From: Actinomycetes bacterium | Lineage (GTDB): Bacteria > Actinomycetota > Actinomycetes > Mycobacteriales > Mycobacteriaceae | Direction of reading: 5' to 3' | Assembly (NCBI GenBank): GCA_023404955.1 | Contig: JAEXZY010000165.1 | Location: 8,150-72,149 of the forward strand | Length of the DNA: 64,000 nt | Shown here: in pieces, positions 29,244 to 37,148 of the stretch | Layout of the letters: every line of letters starts with the position of its first letter | Numbering within the stretch: position 1 is the first letter of the stretch | Program-made: the position numbers and the translations under genes | The notes under the pieces: model-generated | What the model was told of the DNA's origin: nothing | Seen by the model: the letters and a program-made list of their open reading frames with translations, nothing else | Database searches by the model: none

Positions 29244-30275
29244 ATGAACGTCAGTGCTCTCGAGTGGGGGATCACGCTCAGCGTGACCATCGCGATCCTG
29301 CTCTTCGATGTGATCGTGATCGGGCGTCGCCCGCACGAGCCGTCCAAGCGGGAAACCGGCACCGCGCTGACGATCTACGTCGGGCTCGCGATCGCCTTCG
29401 GGGTGTGGACGTGGTTCTTCCACGGCAGCCAGTACGGCGTCGAGTTCTTCGCCGGGTGGCTCACCGAGTACAGCCTGTCGGTGGACAACCTGTTCATCTT
29501 CCTGATCATCATGGCGAGCTTCAAGGTGCCGCGGATCTACCAGCAGCAGGCGCTGCTCGTCGGCATCATCCTGGCGCTGATCTTCCGCGGCATCTTCATC
29601 GCGCTGGGCGCCGTCGCGATCGAGCAGTTCTCCTGGGTCTTCTACCTGTTCGGCGCGTTCCTGGTGTACACCGCGATCAAGCTGGTGCGCGACACCGACC
29701 ACGACGACGACGGTGAGAACGGCGTGGTCCGGTTCGCGCAGAAGCACATGAAGTTCACCGACACCTGGGACGGCCTGAAGCTGTGGGTGAAAGAGAACGG
29801 CTCGCGGTTGATGACGCCGATGTTCCTGGTGATCATCGCCCTCGGCACCACCGACCTGCTGTTCGCGCTCGACTCGATCCCGGCGATCTACGGCCTGACC
29901 CGCGAGCCCTACCTGGTGTTCGCCGCCAACGTGTTCGCGCTGATGGGCCTGCGGCAGCTGTACTTCCTGCTCGGCGACCTGCTCAAGCGGCTGGTGTACC
30001 TGTCGCAGGGCCTGGCGTTCATCCTGGGCTTCATCGGCGTGAAGCTGCTGCTGCACGCGCTGCACGAGAACGAGGTGCCGTTCATCAACGGTGGCGAGCC
30101 GCTCAAGGTGCCGGAGATCCCGACGCTGGCCAGCCTGGGCGTCATCGTCGTCACACTGCTGATCACCACCGCGGCGAGCCTGTACAAGACCCGGGTTCAC
30201 GACGTGCGCAAGAACGGGGAGTCGGAGTCCGAGAAAGCCGACGAGACCGATCCGGCGGCGGACAACTCCCGCTGA
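29244..30275 (+). CDS. TerC/Alx-family membrane protein (probable Mn2+ exporter)
   Basis: Integral membrane protein of 343 residues with about nine helices. It bears the family signatures EYSLSVDNLFIFLIIM and GTTDLLFALDSIPAIYG, whose Glu/Asp residues line the putative metal path. TerC/Alx/MeeF proteins export manganese, in some cases loading secreted metalloproteins. ATG 29244 follows GACCGGAGGTTTG. The C-terminus is a hydrophilic acidic tail (ESEKADETDPAADNSR). The likely Mn riboswitch in its leader agrees with this role. It diverges from the NRPS operon. Confidence 0.92.
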   Translation: MNVSALEWGITLSVTIAILLFDVIVIGRRPHEPSKRETGTALTIYVGLAIAFGVWTWFFHGSQYGVEFFAGWLTEYSLSVDNLFIFLIIMASFKVPRIYQQQALLVGIILALIFRGIFIALGAVAIEQFSWVFYLFGAFLVYTAIKLVRDTDHDDDGENGVVRFAQKHMKFTDTWDGLKLWVKENGSRLMTPMFLVIIALGTTDLLFALDSIPAIYGLTREPYLVFAANVFALMGLRQLYFLLGDLLKRLVYLSQGLAFILGFIGVKLLLHALHENEVPFINGGEPLKVPEIPTLASLGVIVVTLLITTAASLYKTRVHDVRKNGESESEKADETDPAADNSR

Positions 30276-30339
30276 TTCCGTTGCACTCGCCCTGATTGCA
30301 ACGGGTGTGCTCGAGGTGGGTGCTCGTTAGCGTTGCCTG

Positions 30340-30744
30340 ATGCGGATCTTTGTCGACGATGCCGCCGGCGTGCGTGAGCTCACCGACGGTGCCCAGCCCA
30401 TCATCCGGGTGTCCGCCCCTGACCTGCAGCGCGCCCGTCAGGTGCGGTCGCGGATTCGATCGGGTCCGGGCAACGCCGCGGTGATTCTGGACGTGACAGT
30501 GGCCATCGGCCGGGACTTCCGGGCGGCGCGCGGTGTGTTCGGTGAACACGGTGCCCAGTCCGGCGACACGATCCGGTACGCGGGGACCGTCGCCGGGTTG
30601 ACGGGGCTGATCGACGACATCTCCTCGGCCGGGGTGGCCGACGGGGTGACGCTGATCGGCGCGTCGCCGCAGCAGGATCTCGAAAGCATCGGGCGAGAGG
30701 TGCTACGGGCGCTCAGTGCCCGGAGTCAGGCCCGCGCGTCCTGA
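30340..30744 (+). CDS. Small uncharacterised protein
   Basis: Protein of 134 residues that I cannot assign. It has alternating beta/alpha character (VILDVTVAIGRDF; GVADGVTLIGASPQQDLESIGREVL). The C-terminal third resembles the last strand and helix of luciferase-like flavin monooxygenases, where 'GVADGVTLIG' would be the final beta strand, but the catalytic N-terminal barrel is missing. It may be a remnant or a stand-alone domain. ATG 30340. Its last 19 bases overlap the convergent beta-lactamase-fold gene. Confidence 0.6.
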   Translation: MRIFVDDAAGVRELTDGAQPIIRVSAPDLQRARQVRSRIRSGPGNAAVILDVTVAIGRDFRAARGVFGEHGAQSGDTIRYAGTVAGLTGLIDDISSAGVADGVTLIGASPQQDLESIGREVLRALSARSQARAS

Positions 30745-31889
30745 AGCGCCGCGTCGATCAGCCGGGCGTAGCGCAGCGAGCGCGAGGTGCCCGTCGTGCC
30801 CGCCCCCATCTTGTTCATCACGTAGGCGAAGGTGGCCCGCCGGTCGAGATCCATCACGACCAGCGATCCACCCCAGCCGCCCCACCAGCAGACCCGGCCG
30901 GCGGGAACGGCGGGCACGCTCTCGGGCGTCGGCAGTCCGAAGCCGAGGCCGAACCGCAGCGGGATGCCGAGCACGAGGTCGGCGCCGTTCGACTGTTCGA
31001 CGAAGATGTGGTCGATCGTGGCGGGGGAGAGCACCGTGTTGCCGTCGACGGTGCCGCCCAGCGCAATCGGGCGCAACGCACGCACCAGCCCGCGGGCGTT
31101 GCCATGGCCGTTCGCACCGCCGATGTCGGCGGCTCGCCACGGTGCGGTCTCAGCGACCGCGACACCGTAGGCGCCGGGCGGGAAGGCCGCGAACGTCCGG
31201 ACCGCCGGGTGATCGGGACCGAGCCGGTCCAGGCCGCGGTCGCGGGGTGGGGGAGCGACGAGTTCGGCGATGCGCGGCTCATCGGCGGTACGGGCGCCGA
31301 TCTGCACGTCGGCGTCGAGCCTGTCCGAAACGTGTTCGCGGACAAAGTCTTTCAGGGGGTCACCGGTGATCCGACGGATCACCTCCCCGATCAGGTGGCC
31401 GTAGTTCATCGCGTGGTAGCCCGACGCGGTGCCTGGCTGCCACCACGGGGCCTGGTCCGCCAGGTGCGCGGTGGCGCGTTCCCAGTCGTAGATGTGCTCG
31501 ACGTCGAACGGCACCTGCCAACCCGACACCCCCGAGGTGTGGGACAGCAGATGGCACACCTCGATGGGGTCTTTGCCGCGGGCGCCGAACTCCGGCCAGT
31601 ACCTGGTGACCGGCGCGGAGGGATCGAGGTCGCCGGCGTCGACGAGGAGGAGCGCGGCCAGGGCGGTCAGCGTCTTGGTGCAGGACCAGAAGTTGACGAT
31701 CGTATCCTGCTGCCAGGCAATGGTTTTGGCGCGATCGGTGAAGCCGCCCCACATGTCGGCGACGAGTTCACCGTCGACGTCGACGGCCAGCGACGCGCCG
31801 AGTTCCTCACCTGTCTCGATCTCCTCGGCCAGAGCGGCAGCGAGGCGCTCGAACCGGGGCTCCCAGTGACCGTGCACGGCACCACCCAT
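30726..31889 (-). CDS. Serine hydrolase of the beta-lactamase/class C fold (esterase-like)
   Basis: Protein of 387 residues from the penicillin-binding protein transpeptidase-like (EstB/LipD) family. The nucleophile motif S-x-x-K is NFWSCTKTLTAL near residue 70, the Tyr motif is YHAMNYGHL, and the C-terminal glycine-rich strand is WWGGWGGSLVVMD. LLSHTSGVSGW is the usual family signature. There is no signal peptide, so a cytoplasmic or surface-associated esterase is likelier than an antibiotic-degrading beta-lactamase. ATG 31889. The gene is convergent with, and overlaps, the small ORF before it. Confidence 0.88.
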   Translation of the reverse strand: MGGAVHGHWEPRFERLAAALAEEIETGEELGASLAVDVDGELVADMWGGFTDRAKTIAWQQDTIVNFWSCTKTLTALAALLLVDAGDLDPSAPVTRYWPEFGARGKDPIEVCHLLSHTSGVSGWQVPFDVEHIYDWERATAHLADQAPWWQPGTASGYHAMNYGHLIGEVIRRITGDPLKDFVREHVSDRLDADVQIGARTADEPRIAELVAPPPRDRGLDRLGPDHPAVRTFAAFPPGAYGVAVAETAPWRAADIGGANGHGNARGLVRALRPIALGGTVDGNTVLSPATIDHIFVEQSNGADLVLGIPLRFGLGFGLPTPESVPAVPAGRVCWWGGWGGSLVVMDLDRRATFAYVMNKMGAGTTGTSRSLRYARLIDAALQDARA

Positions 31890-31916
31890 GAGGGCGAGCC
31901 TAGGGCCACCGAGTGG

Positions 31917-32438
31917 TCACCAGTTGTCGTAGCCGCCTTCGGGGCCGAGCATGCGTTCCAGCCGGGTGCGGTTGATCCTGGCCAGTTCGTTGCGCACGAT
32001 CTTGCGCTCGGTCTCGTAGTCGTTGAGCAGCCGGTCACCCATCGTGGCCAGCACGGTGTCGGCGCTGTAGCCGTTGACGTGCATCACGAAGCCGAAGCCG
32101 AAGTGGTCCAGGTAGGTCTTCGAGGCATCGGCCAGCTGCGCCATCATCTCGGGTCGCGCGTCGTTGACGGCGCACTGCTCGGCCTGCGACTTCTCGCTGC
32201 CGGGCCGACGGCCGACGTCGGGGTAGGCCTGCAGGATCGAGTCGATCGAGTCCTCGCCGAGCGCGAACAGCAGCCCGTCGGCGCAGCGGAACAGCTGGTC
32301 GTGGGACTGGAACGGGCGTTGCCGGGCCAGGTCGGCGGCTAGTGGGACGCTGCAGCAGCATTCGTAGACGGCGTGCACGGCGCGGCGCATCGGCAGCGCG
32401 TTGAACGCCTCCAGACCGATTCCCTGATGCAGCAGCAC
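31917..32438 (-). CDS. UraD-like (OHCU decarboxylase fold) protein
   Basis: Protein of 173 residues resembling 2-oxo-4-hydroxy-4-carboxy-5-ureidoimidazoline decarboxylase, the last enzyme of urate breakdown to allantoin. Family features: FNALP at the N-terminus, CCCSVPLAADLARQRPF, SEKSQAEQ with the catalytic-type Glu, LDHFGFGFVMHVNG, and TMGDRLLNDYETE. The usual catalytic His in the H-P-x-x-G motif is replaced by Tyr (QAYPDVG), so decarboxylase activity is doubtful. No other urate genes are nearby. It is 27 bases from the hydrolase gene and separated from ppa by 135 bases. Confidence 0.75.
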   Translation of the reverse strand: MLLHQGIGLEAFNALPMRRAVHAVYECCCSVPLAADLARQRPFQSHDQLFRCADGLLFALGEDSIDSILQAYPDVGRRPGSEKSQAEQCAVNDARPEMMAQLADASKTYLDHFGFGFVMHVNGYSADTVLATMGDRLLNDYETERKIVRNELARINRTRLERMLGPEGGYDNW

Positions 32439-32573
32439 ACCGCCATGATCGAACGGTCAAGCGGCGGGCACGTAACGTCGTGTTACAGGCAGGTCAATTC
32501 CGCCGAGAAGACACAAACTCGAGCAGACACGCCGTCGACACGCTCGAGTTCGCGTCTGTTCGCGGGGAAGAAA

Positions 32574-33059
32574 CTAGTGGCCCTCGGTCTTGAAGCGCTC
32601 GATCGACCGGTTGACCTCGGCCTCGGCCTCCTCGCGGCCCACCCAGTCCGCGGCATGCACGAACTTGCCCGGCTCGAGGTCCTTGTAGTGCACGAAGAAG
32701 TGCTTGATCGCGTCGAGCTCGAACTCCGACACGTCGCCGATGTCCTGGATGTGGTCCCACCGCGGGTCGGCGAGCACACACAGCACCTTGTCGTCGCCGC
32801 CCTTCTCGTCGGTCATGCGGAACATGCCGACGGGGCGGGCCTCGACGATGCACCCGGGGAACACCGGCTCGGGCAGCAGCACCAGCGCGTCCAACGGATC
32901 GCCGTCCTCGCCGAGCGTGTCCTCGATGTAGCCGTAATCGGTCGGGTAGCCGAACGCGGTGAACAGGTAGCGGTCCAGCTTCACCTTGCCGCTGTCGTGA
33001 TCGACCTCGTACTTGTTGCGTGAACCCTTCGGGATCTCGATGAGAACGTCGAACTGCAC
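32574..33059 (-). CDS. ppa: Inorganic pyrophosphatase (family I)
   Basis: Soluble Mg2+-dependent enzyme hydrolysing pyrophosphate to phosphate; 161 residues, matching Rv3628. GTG 33059 (VQFDVLIEIPKGSRNKYE) follows AAGGAGCC. The family signature is DGDPLDALVLLPEPVFPG with its three metal-binding aspartates, and KHFFVHYKDLEPGK carries active-site Lys/Tyr residues. Mycobacterial enzymes have extra His near the C-terminus; here HAADWVGREEAEAE follows. It diverges from dacB across 112 bases that should contain both promoters. Confidence 0.97.
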   Translation of the reverse strand: MQFDVLIEIPKGSRNKYEVDHDSGKVKLDRYLFTAFGYPTDYGYIEDTLGEDGDPLDALVLLPEPVFPGCIVEARPVGMFRMTDEKGGDDKVLCVLADPRWDHIQDIGDVSEFELDAIKHFFVHYKDLEPGKFVHAADWVGREEAEAEVNRSIERFKTEGH

Positions 33060-33171
33060 CGGGGAGGCTCCTTCGCATGACGGGCGATCAACAGGCCGGA
33101 ACCACCTTAGTGGGGAGCGATACCCTGCTCTACAGGGGTGGCTTTCGAAGTATTCGAGCGACAGGGGAACT

Positions 33172-34542
33172 ATGCGGCCGACTCGATGGCGGCGGTCCAC
33201 TTATGCCCTGGTGGGTCTCGCCGTGGTGGTCGTGGTGGCCGGTCTGGTCCTGACGGCCGCGCTGATCGCCGGCCGCCAGCCTTCCGAGGCAGTGGCTGTC
33301 AAGCCGGCCCCGCCCCCGGCCAGCGCCGATCCGGGTGTCGTGCCCGTGCCCGACACGGCCGACATGCCGACGCCCGCCGGGCTGGCCAACGCGTTGCGCG
33401 CCGTGGTGGCCGATCCGAACCTCGGCCAGTTCACCGGCCGCATCACCGACGCGATCACCGGCGACGAGCTATGGGCCCAGGGCGCACATGTCCCGATGCA
33501 GCCCGCGTCGACGAACAAGCTGCTGACCACGGCTGCGGCCCTGCTGACGCTGGATCGCGACGCCCGCCTGACGACGCGGGTGGTGACGACCTCGCCGGGG
33601 ACGGTGGTCCTCGTCGGAGGCGGTGATCCGACGCTGTCGGCCGCTCCGCGCGGCACCGACACCTGGTACCGGGATGCGGCCCGGATCGTCGACCTCGCCG
33701 ACCAAGTGCGCCGCAGCGGAGTGACCGTGCGCACCGTCGCCGTCGACGTCAGCGCCTACAGCGGTCCGACGATGGCGCCGGGCTGGGACCCGCTGGACAT
33801 CGACGGCGGCGACATCGCCCCGATTGAGTCGGTGATGCTCGACGGTGGCCGCACCCAACCCGTCAGCGTGGACTCCGCGCGCTCACGCACCCCCGCGCTG
33901 GACGCCGGCCGCGCGCTGGCCGTCGCCCTCCGGGTGGACCCGCAGAAAGTGACTGTGCTGCCGTCCGCTGCGCGGGGCCGCGAGATCGCCTCGGTGCAGT
34001 CGCCGCCGCTGATCCAGCGGCTGCGCGACATGATGAACGCCTCGGACAACGTGATGGCCGAGTCGACGGGCCGGGAGGTCGCGGAGGCGACGGGCCGCCC
34101 GCTCAGTTTCTCCGGGGCCGCCAGTGCCGTGCTCGACGCGCTCGACGACGCCGGCGTCGACACCGGCGAGGCGCGCCTGCTCGATTCCAGCGGCCTGTCG
34201 GTGGACGATCGGCTGACGGCCGAGACGCTGGACGAGGTCGTGGGCACGGCCGTCGGGGACCAGCACCCCCGCCTGCGGCCGCTGGTCGACCTGCTGCCGA
34301 TCGCCGGCGGCAGCGGCACGCTGTCCAACCGCTTCCTGGACAACGCCGGCCGCGACGCGGCGGGTTACCTGCGTGCCAAGACGGGCTCACTGACCGCCAC
34401 CAACTCGCTGGCCGGCATCGTGACCGACTCCAACGGCCGGGTGCTGACGTTCGCGCTGCTGTCCAACCAGGCCGGACCGAGCGGCCGCACCGCGCTCGAC
34501 GCGTTCGCCGCGACCTTGCGATCGTGCGGTTGCCGCACATGA
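33172..34542 (+). CDS. dacB: D-alanyl-D-alanine carboxypeptidase/endopeptidase (PBP4, S13)
   Basis: Penicillin-binding protein of 456 residues trimming or cleaving peptidoglycan peptides outside the membrane; homologous to Rv3627c. An Arg-rich N-terminus and a single helix (YALVGLAVVVVVAGLVLTAA) act as signal-anchor, followed by a Pro/Ala-rich linker. The S13 motifs are SxxK in QPASTNKLLTT (near residue 113), SxN in MNASDNVMAES and KTG in LRAKTGSLTATN. ATG 33172 was chosen because the anchor starts there. The stop overlaps the next ATG at 34539. Confidence 0.93.
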   Translation: MRPTRWRRSTYALVGLAVVVVVAGLVLTAALIAGRQPSEAVAVKPAPPPASADPGVVPVPDTADMPTPAGLANALRAVVADPNLGQFTGRITDAITGDELWAQGAHVPMQPASTNKLLTTAAALLTLDRDARLTTRVVTTSPGTVVLVGGGDPTLSAAPRGTDTWYRDAARIVDLADQVRRSGVTVRTVAVDVSAYSGPTMAPGWDPLDIDGGDIAPIESVMLDGGRTQPVSVDSARSRTPALDAGRALAVALRVDPQKVTVLPSAARGREIASVQSPPLIQRLRDMMNASDNVMAESTGREVAEATGRPLSFSGAASAVLDALDDAGVDTGEARLLDSSGLSVDDRLTAETLDEVVGTAVGDQHPRLRPLVDLLPIAGGSGTLSNRFLDNAGRDAAGYLRAKTGSLTATNSLAGIVTDSNGRVLTFALLSNQAGPSGRTALDAFAATLRSCGCRT

Positions 34543-35588
34543 GCGCCGCCCAGAAGTTCTCGGTCGGTAGCGCGGTGGACTGGGATCTGGCCGCTTCCTT
34601 CGGCGGCAAGCTGGCCCGCCCCGAGCCGCCGGCGACCGACTACACGCGCACGCAGGTGATCGCACAGCTGGCCAACGCGGCGCGTGCGGCCGAGGTGCCG
34701 GTCCGCGAGGTGACCGGTCTGGCCGAGGGCGCGGACATCCCGGAGGCGCGAATCGTCAACCGGCCGGAGTGGATTCGCGCGGCCGCGGGCTCGATGCGGG
34801 CGATGACCGGCGGCGGTGACGGCGCCAAGCCGCGCGCGATCAGCGGGCGGATCGCGGGGGTGCAGACGGGCGCGGTGCTGGCATTCGTGTCGTCGGGGAT
34901 TCTGGGGCAGTACGACCCCTTTTCGGAGCGGGGCGGGGAACTGCTGCTGGTCTACCCGAACGTCATCGCGGTGGAGCGGCAGCTGAAGGTACAGCCGGCC
35001 GACTTCCGGATGTGGGTGTGCCTGCACGAGGTCACCCATCGTGTGCAGTTCCGCGCCAACCCGTGGCTGGCCGGCCACATGTCCGACGCGCTCGGGGTGC
35101 TGACCCAGGACGCCGGCGACGACGTGACCCAGGTGGTCGGGCGGTTGGCCGAGTTCGTCCGCGAGAAGCGGTCCGGCCAAACGGCGGACGCCAATTCGGC
35201 GGGCATCCTCGGCCTGGTGCGTGCCGTGCAGTCGGAAGCCCAACGCGAGGCACTGGACCGGCTGCTGGTCCTGGGCACACTGCTCGAAGGGCACGCCGAT
35301 CACGTGATGGATGCCGTGGGGCCCGCGGTCGTCCCGTCGGTGGCCACCATCCGCCACCGGTTCGACCAGCGCAGGCACCGCCGCCAACCCCCGGTGCAGC
35401 GGCTGCTGCGGGCACTGCTCGGTATCGACGCGAAGATGGACCAGTACACCCGTGGCAAGGCGTTCGTCGATGTCGTGGTGTCGAAAGTCGGGATGGCGCG
35501 GTTCAACACGATCTGGACCGGCCCGCACACCCTGCCGCTGCCCGACGAAATCGACGAGCCGCAGCGATGGATCGACCGGGTGCTGTAG
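34539..35588 (+). CDS. Zinc-dependent metallopeptidase of the Rv3626c / F420-associated family
   Basis: Protein of 349 residues from an actinobacterial family annotated as coenzyme F420 biosynthesis-associated zinc metallopeptidase. The zinc motif HEVTH is in WVCLHEVTHRVQF, and the candidate third ligand lies in LLEGHADHVMDAVG. No signal peptide is visible, although one hydrophobic patch (AVLAFVSSGILGQ) occurs near 115. ATG 34539 overlaps the dacB stop and tilS begins inside its 3' end, giving a dacB-metallopeptidase-tilS-hpt string, the same order as in M. tuberculosis. Confidence 0.87.
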   Translation: MSAAQKFSVGSAVDWDLAASFGGKLARPEPPATDYTRTQVIAQLANAARAAEVPVREVTGLAEGADIPEARIVNRPEWIRAAAGSMRAMTGGGDGAKPRAISGRIAGVQTGAVLAFVSSGILGQYDPFSERGGELLLVYPNVIAVERQLKVQPADFRMWVCLHEVTHRVQFRANPWLAGHMSDALGVLTQDAGDDVTQVVGRLAEFVREKRSGQTADANSAGILGLVRAVQSEAQREALDRLLVLGTLLEGHADHVMDAVGPAVVPSVATIRHRFDQRRHRRQPPVQRLLRALLGIDAKMDQYTRGKAFVDVVVSKVGMARFNTIWTGPHTLPLPDEIDEPQRWIDRVL

Positions 35589-36520
35589 CGCAGCTGCGCG
35601 CGGCGCTGCGCCGATTCGCTGCCGAACACGGTCTGGACGGGCGCTGGTGTGTCGCACTGTCGGGCGGGCCGGACTCGCTGGCGCTGACCGCGGTCGCCGC
35701 GGCGCTGCGGCCGACCACCGCGCTGATCGTCGACCATCAGCTGCAGGCAGGCTCCGACGCCGTCGCCACAGCCGCCCGGGAGCAAGCGCTTGCGCTGGGT
35801 TGTGTTGATGCACAGGTTCTTTCGGTCGATGTCGGCAGCCGCGGCGGACCCGAGGCGGCTGCCCGCGCTGCCCGCTACGCCGCGTTGGAGCGGGCCCGCG
35901 ACGGGGCACCGGTGCTGCTCGGTCATACGCTCGACGATCAGGCGGCGACGGTGCTGCTGGGCCTGGGCCGCGGATCGGGCGCCCGCTCGATCGCCGGCAT
36001 GCGACCCCACGATCCGCCGTGGTGCCGGCCCCTGCTGGAGGTGCGCCGCAGCGTCACCCACGCAGCGTGCGCCGAGCTGGCGTTGACCCCGTGGCGGGAC
36101 CCGCACAACGACGACCCGCGCTTCACCCGCGTGCGGTTGCGCGCCGAGGTGCTGCCCCTGCTGGAGGACGTGCTGGCCGGCGGCGTCGCCGAGGCACTGG
36201 CCCGGACCGCCGCCGCGCTGCGCGAGGACACCGACGCGCTCGACGCCATCGCCGCCGACGTGACGATCGGCCCCGAGCTTGCGGTGGCGTCGTTGACGGC
36301 GCTGCCCCCCGCGGTGCGCCGTCGCGTGATCCGGCGCTGGCTGCTCGACGGCGGCGCCGCGGGCCTGACCGACGCGCAGCTCCGATCGGTCGACGCGCTG
36401 GTGACCGCATGGCGCGGGCAGGGCGGAGTCGCGGTACCGAGCGCGATGACGCGGTGCCGGCTGTTCGCGGGCCGGCGGGGCGCGGTGCTGACGCTCTACC
36501 GCGAGCCGGTCGCCGACTGA
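35567..36520 (+). CDS. tilS: tRNA(Ile)-lysidine synthetase
   Basis: ATP-dependent enzyme adding lysine to C34 of the tRNA-Ile(CAU) anticodon so that it reads AUA; 317 residues (Rv3625c/MesJ). The PP-loop is VALSGGPDSLALTA near residue 30. LLGHTLDDQAATVLLGLGRGSG is the second conserved motif and PHNDDPRFTRVRLR the third. The C-terminal domain is short, as in other mycobacteria. ATG 35567 overlaps the upstream gene by 22 bases; the frame is open further upstream without similarity. Confidence 0.94.
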   Translation: MDRPGAVAQLRAALRRFAAEHGLDGRWCVALSGGPDSLALTAVAAALRPTTALIVDHQLQAGSDAVATAAREQALALGCVDAQVLSVDVGSRGGPEAAARAARYAALERARDGAPVLLGHTLDDQAATVLLGLGRGSGARSIAGMRPHDPPWCRPLLEVRRSVTHAACAELALTPWRDPHNDDPRFTRVRLRAEVLPLLEDVLAGGVAEALARTAAALREDTDALDAIAADVTIGPELAVASLTALPPAVRRRVIRRWLLDGGAAGLTDAQLRSVDALVTAWRGQGGVAVPSAMTRCRLFAGRRGAVLTLYREPVAD

Positions 36521-36540
36521 ACACCGCTACGCTCTAGGGC

Positions 36541-37116
36541 GTGCCTGCGCATGGGGAGTTGTATCCCGGGGACATCAAGTCGGTGTTGCTGTCGGAAGAG
36601 CAGATCCGCTCGAAGACGGCTGAGCTCGCCGAGCTGATCGCCGCCGATTACCCGACGCCGGGGGAGGGGCAGCAGGACCTGCTGCTCATCACGGTGCTCA
36701 AGGGCGCGGTCATGTTCGTCACCGACCTGGCCCGGGCCATCCCGCTGCCCACGCAGCTGGAGTTCATGGCGGTCAGCTCGTACGGCTCGTCGACGTCGTC
36801 GTCGGGGGTGGTGCGCATCCTCAAAGACCTCGACCGCGACATCAACGATCGCGACGTGCTGATCGTCGAGGACATCGTCGACTCCGGCCTGACGCTGTCG
36901 TGGCTGCTGCGCAACCTGGCCACCCGCCGCCCGCGGTCGCTGCGCGTGTGCACGCTGCTGCGCAAGCCCGACGCCGTGCGCGCCGACGTCGACATCACCT
37001 ACATCGGCTTCGATATCCCCAACGAATTCGTCGTCGGCTACGGCCTCGACTACGCCGAGCGCTACCGCGACCTGCCGTTCATCGGCACGCTCGACCCGAA
37101 GGTCTACGAAGACTGA
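36541..37116 (+). CDS. hpt: Hypoxanthine-guanine phosphoribosyltransferase
   Basis: Purine-salvage enzyme of 191 residues making IMP/GMP from base and PRPP. GTG 36541 starts 20 bases after tilS, as in most bacteria where tilS and hpt (and often ftsH) are neighbours. The PRPP-binding motif is VLIVEDIVDSGLTLSW. LLITVLKGAVMFVTDLARA holds the pyrophosphate loop, SSYGSSTSSSGVVRILKDL the flexible catalytic loop, and YIGFDIPNEFVVGYGLDY the base pocket. Here ftsH is about 5.6 kb further on, with inserted genes between. Confidence 0.97.
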   Translation: MPAHGELYPGDIKSVLLSEEQIRSKTAELAELIAADYPTPGEGQQDLLLITVLKGAVMFVTDLARAIPLPTQLEFMAVSSYGSSTSSSGVVRILKDLDRDINDRDVLIVEDIVDSGLTLSWLLRNLATRRPRSLRVCTLLRKPDAVRADVDITYIGFDIPNEFVVGYGLDYAERYRDLPFIGTLDPKVYED

Positions 37117-37148
37117 CGAGGACGGGTGGTCGCGAGCACAATGCGGGG

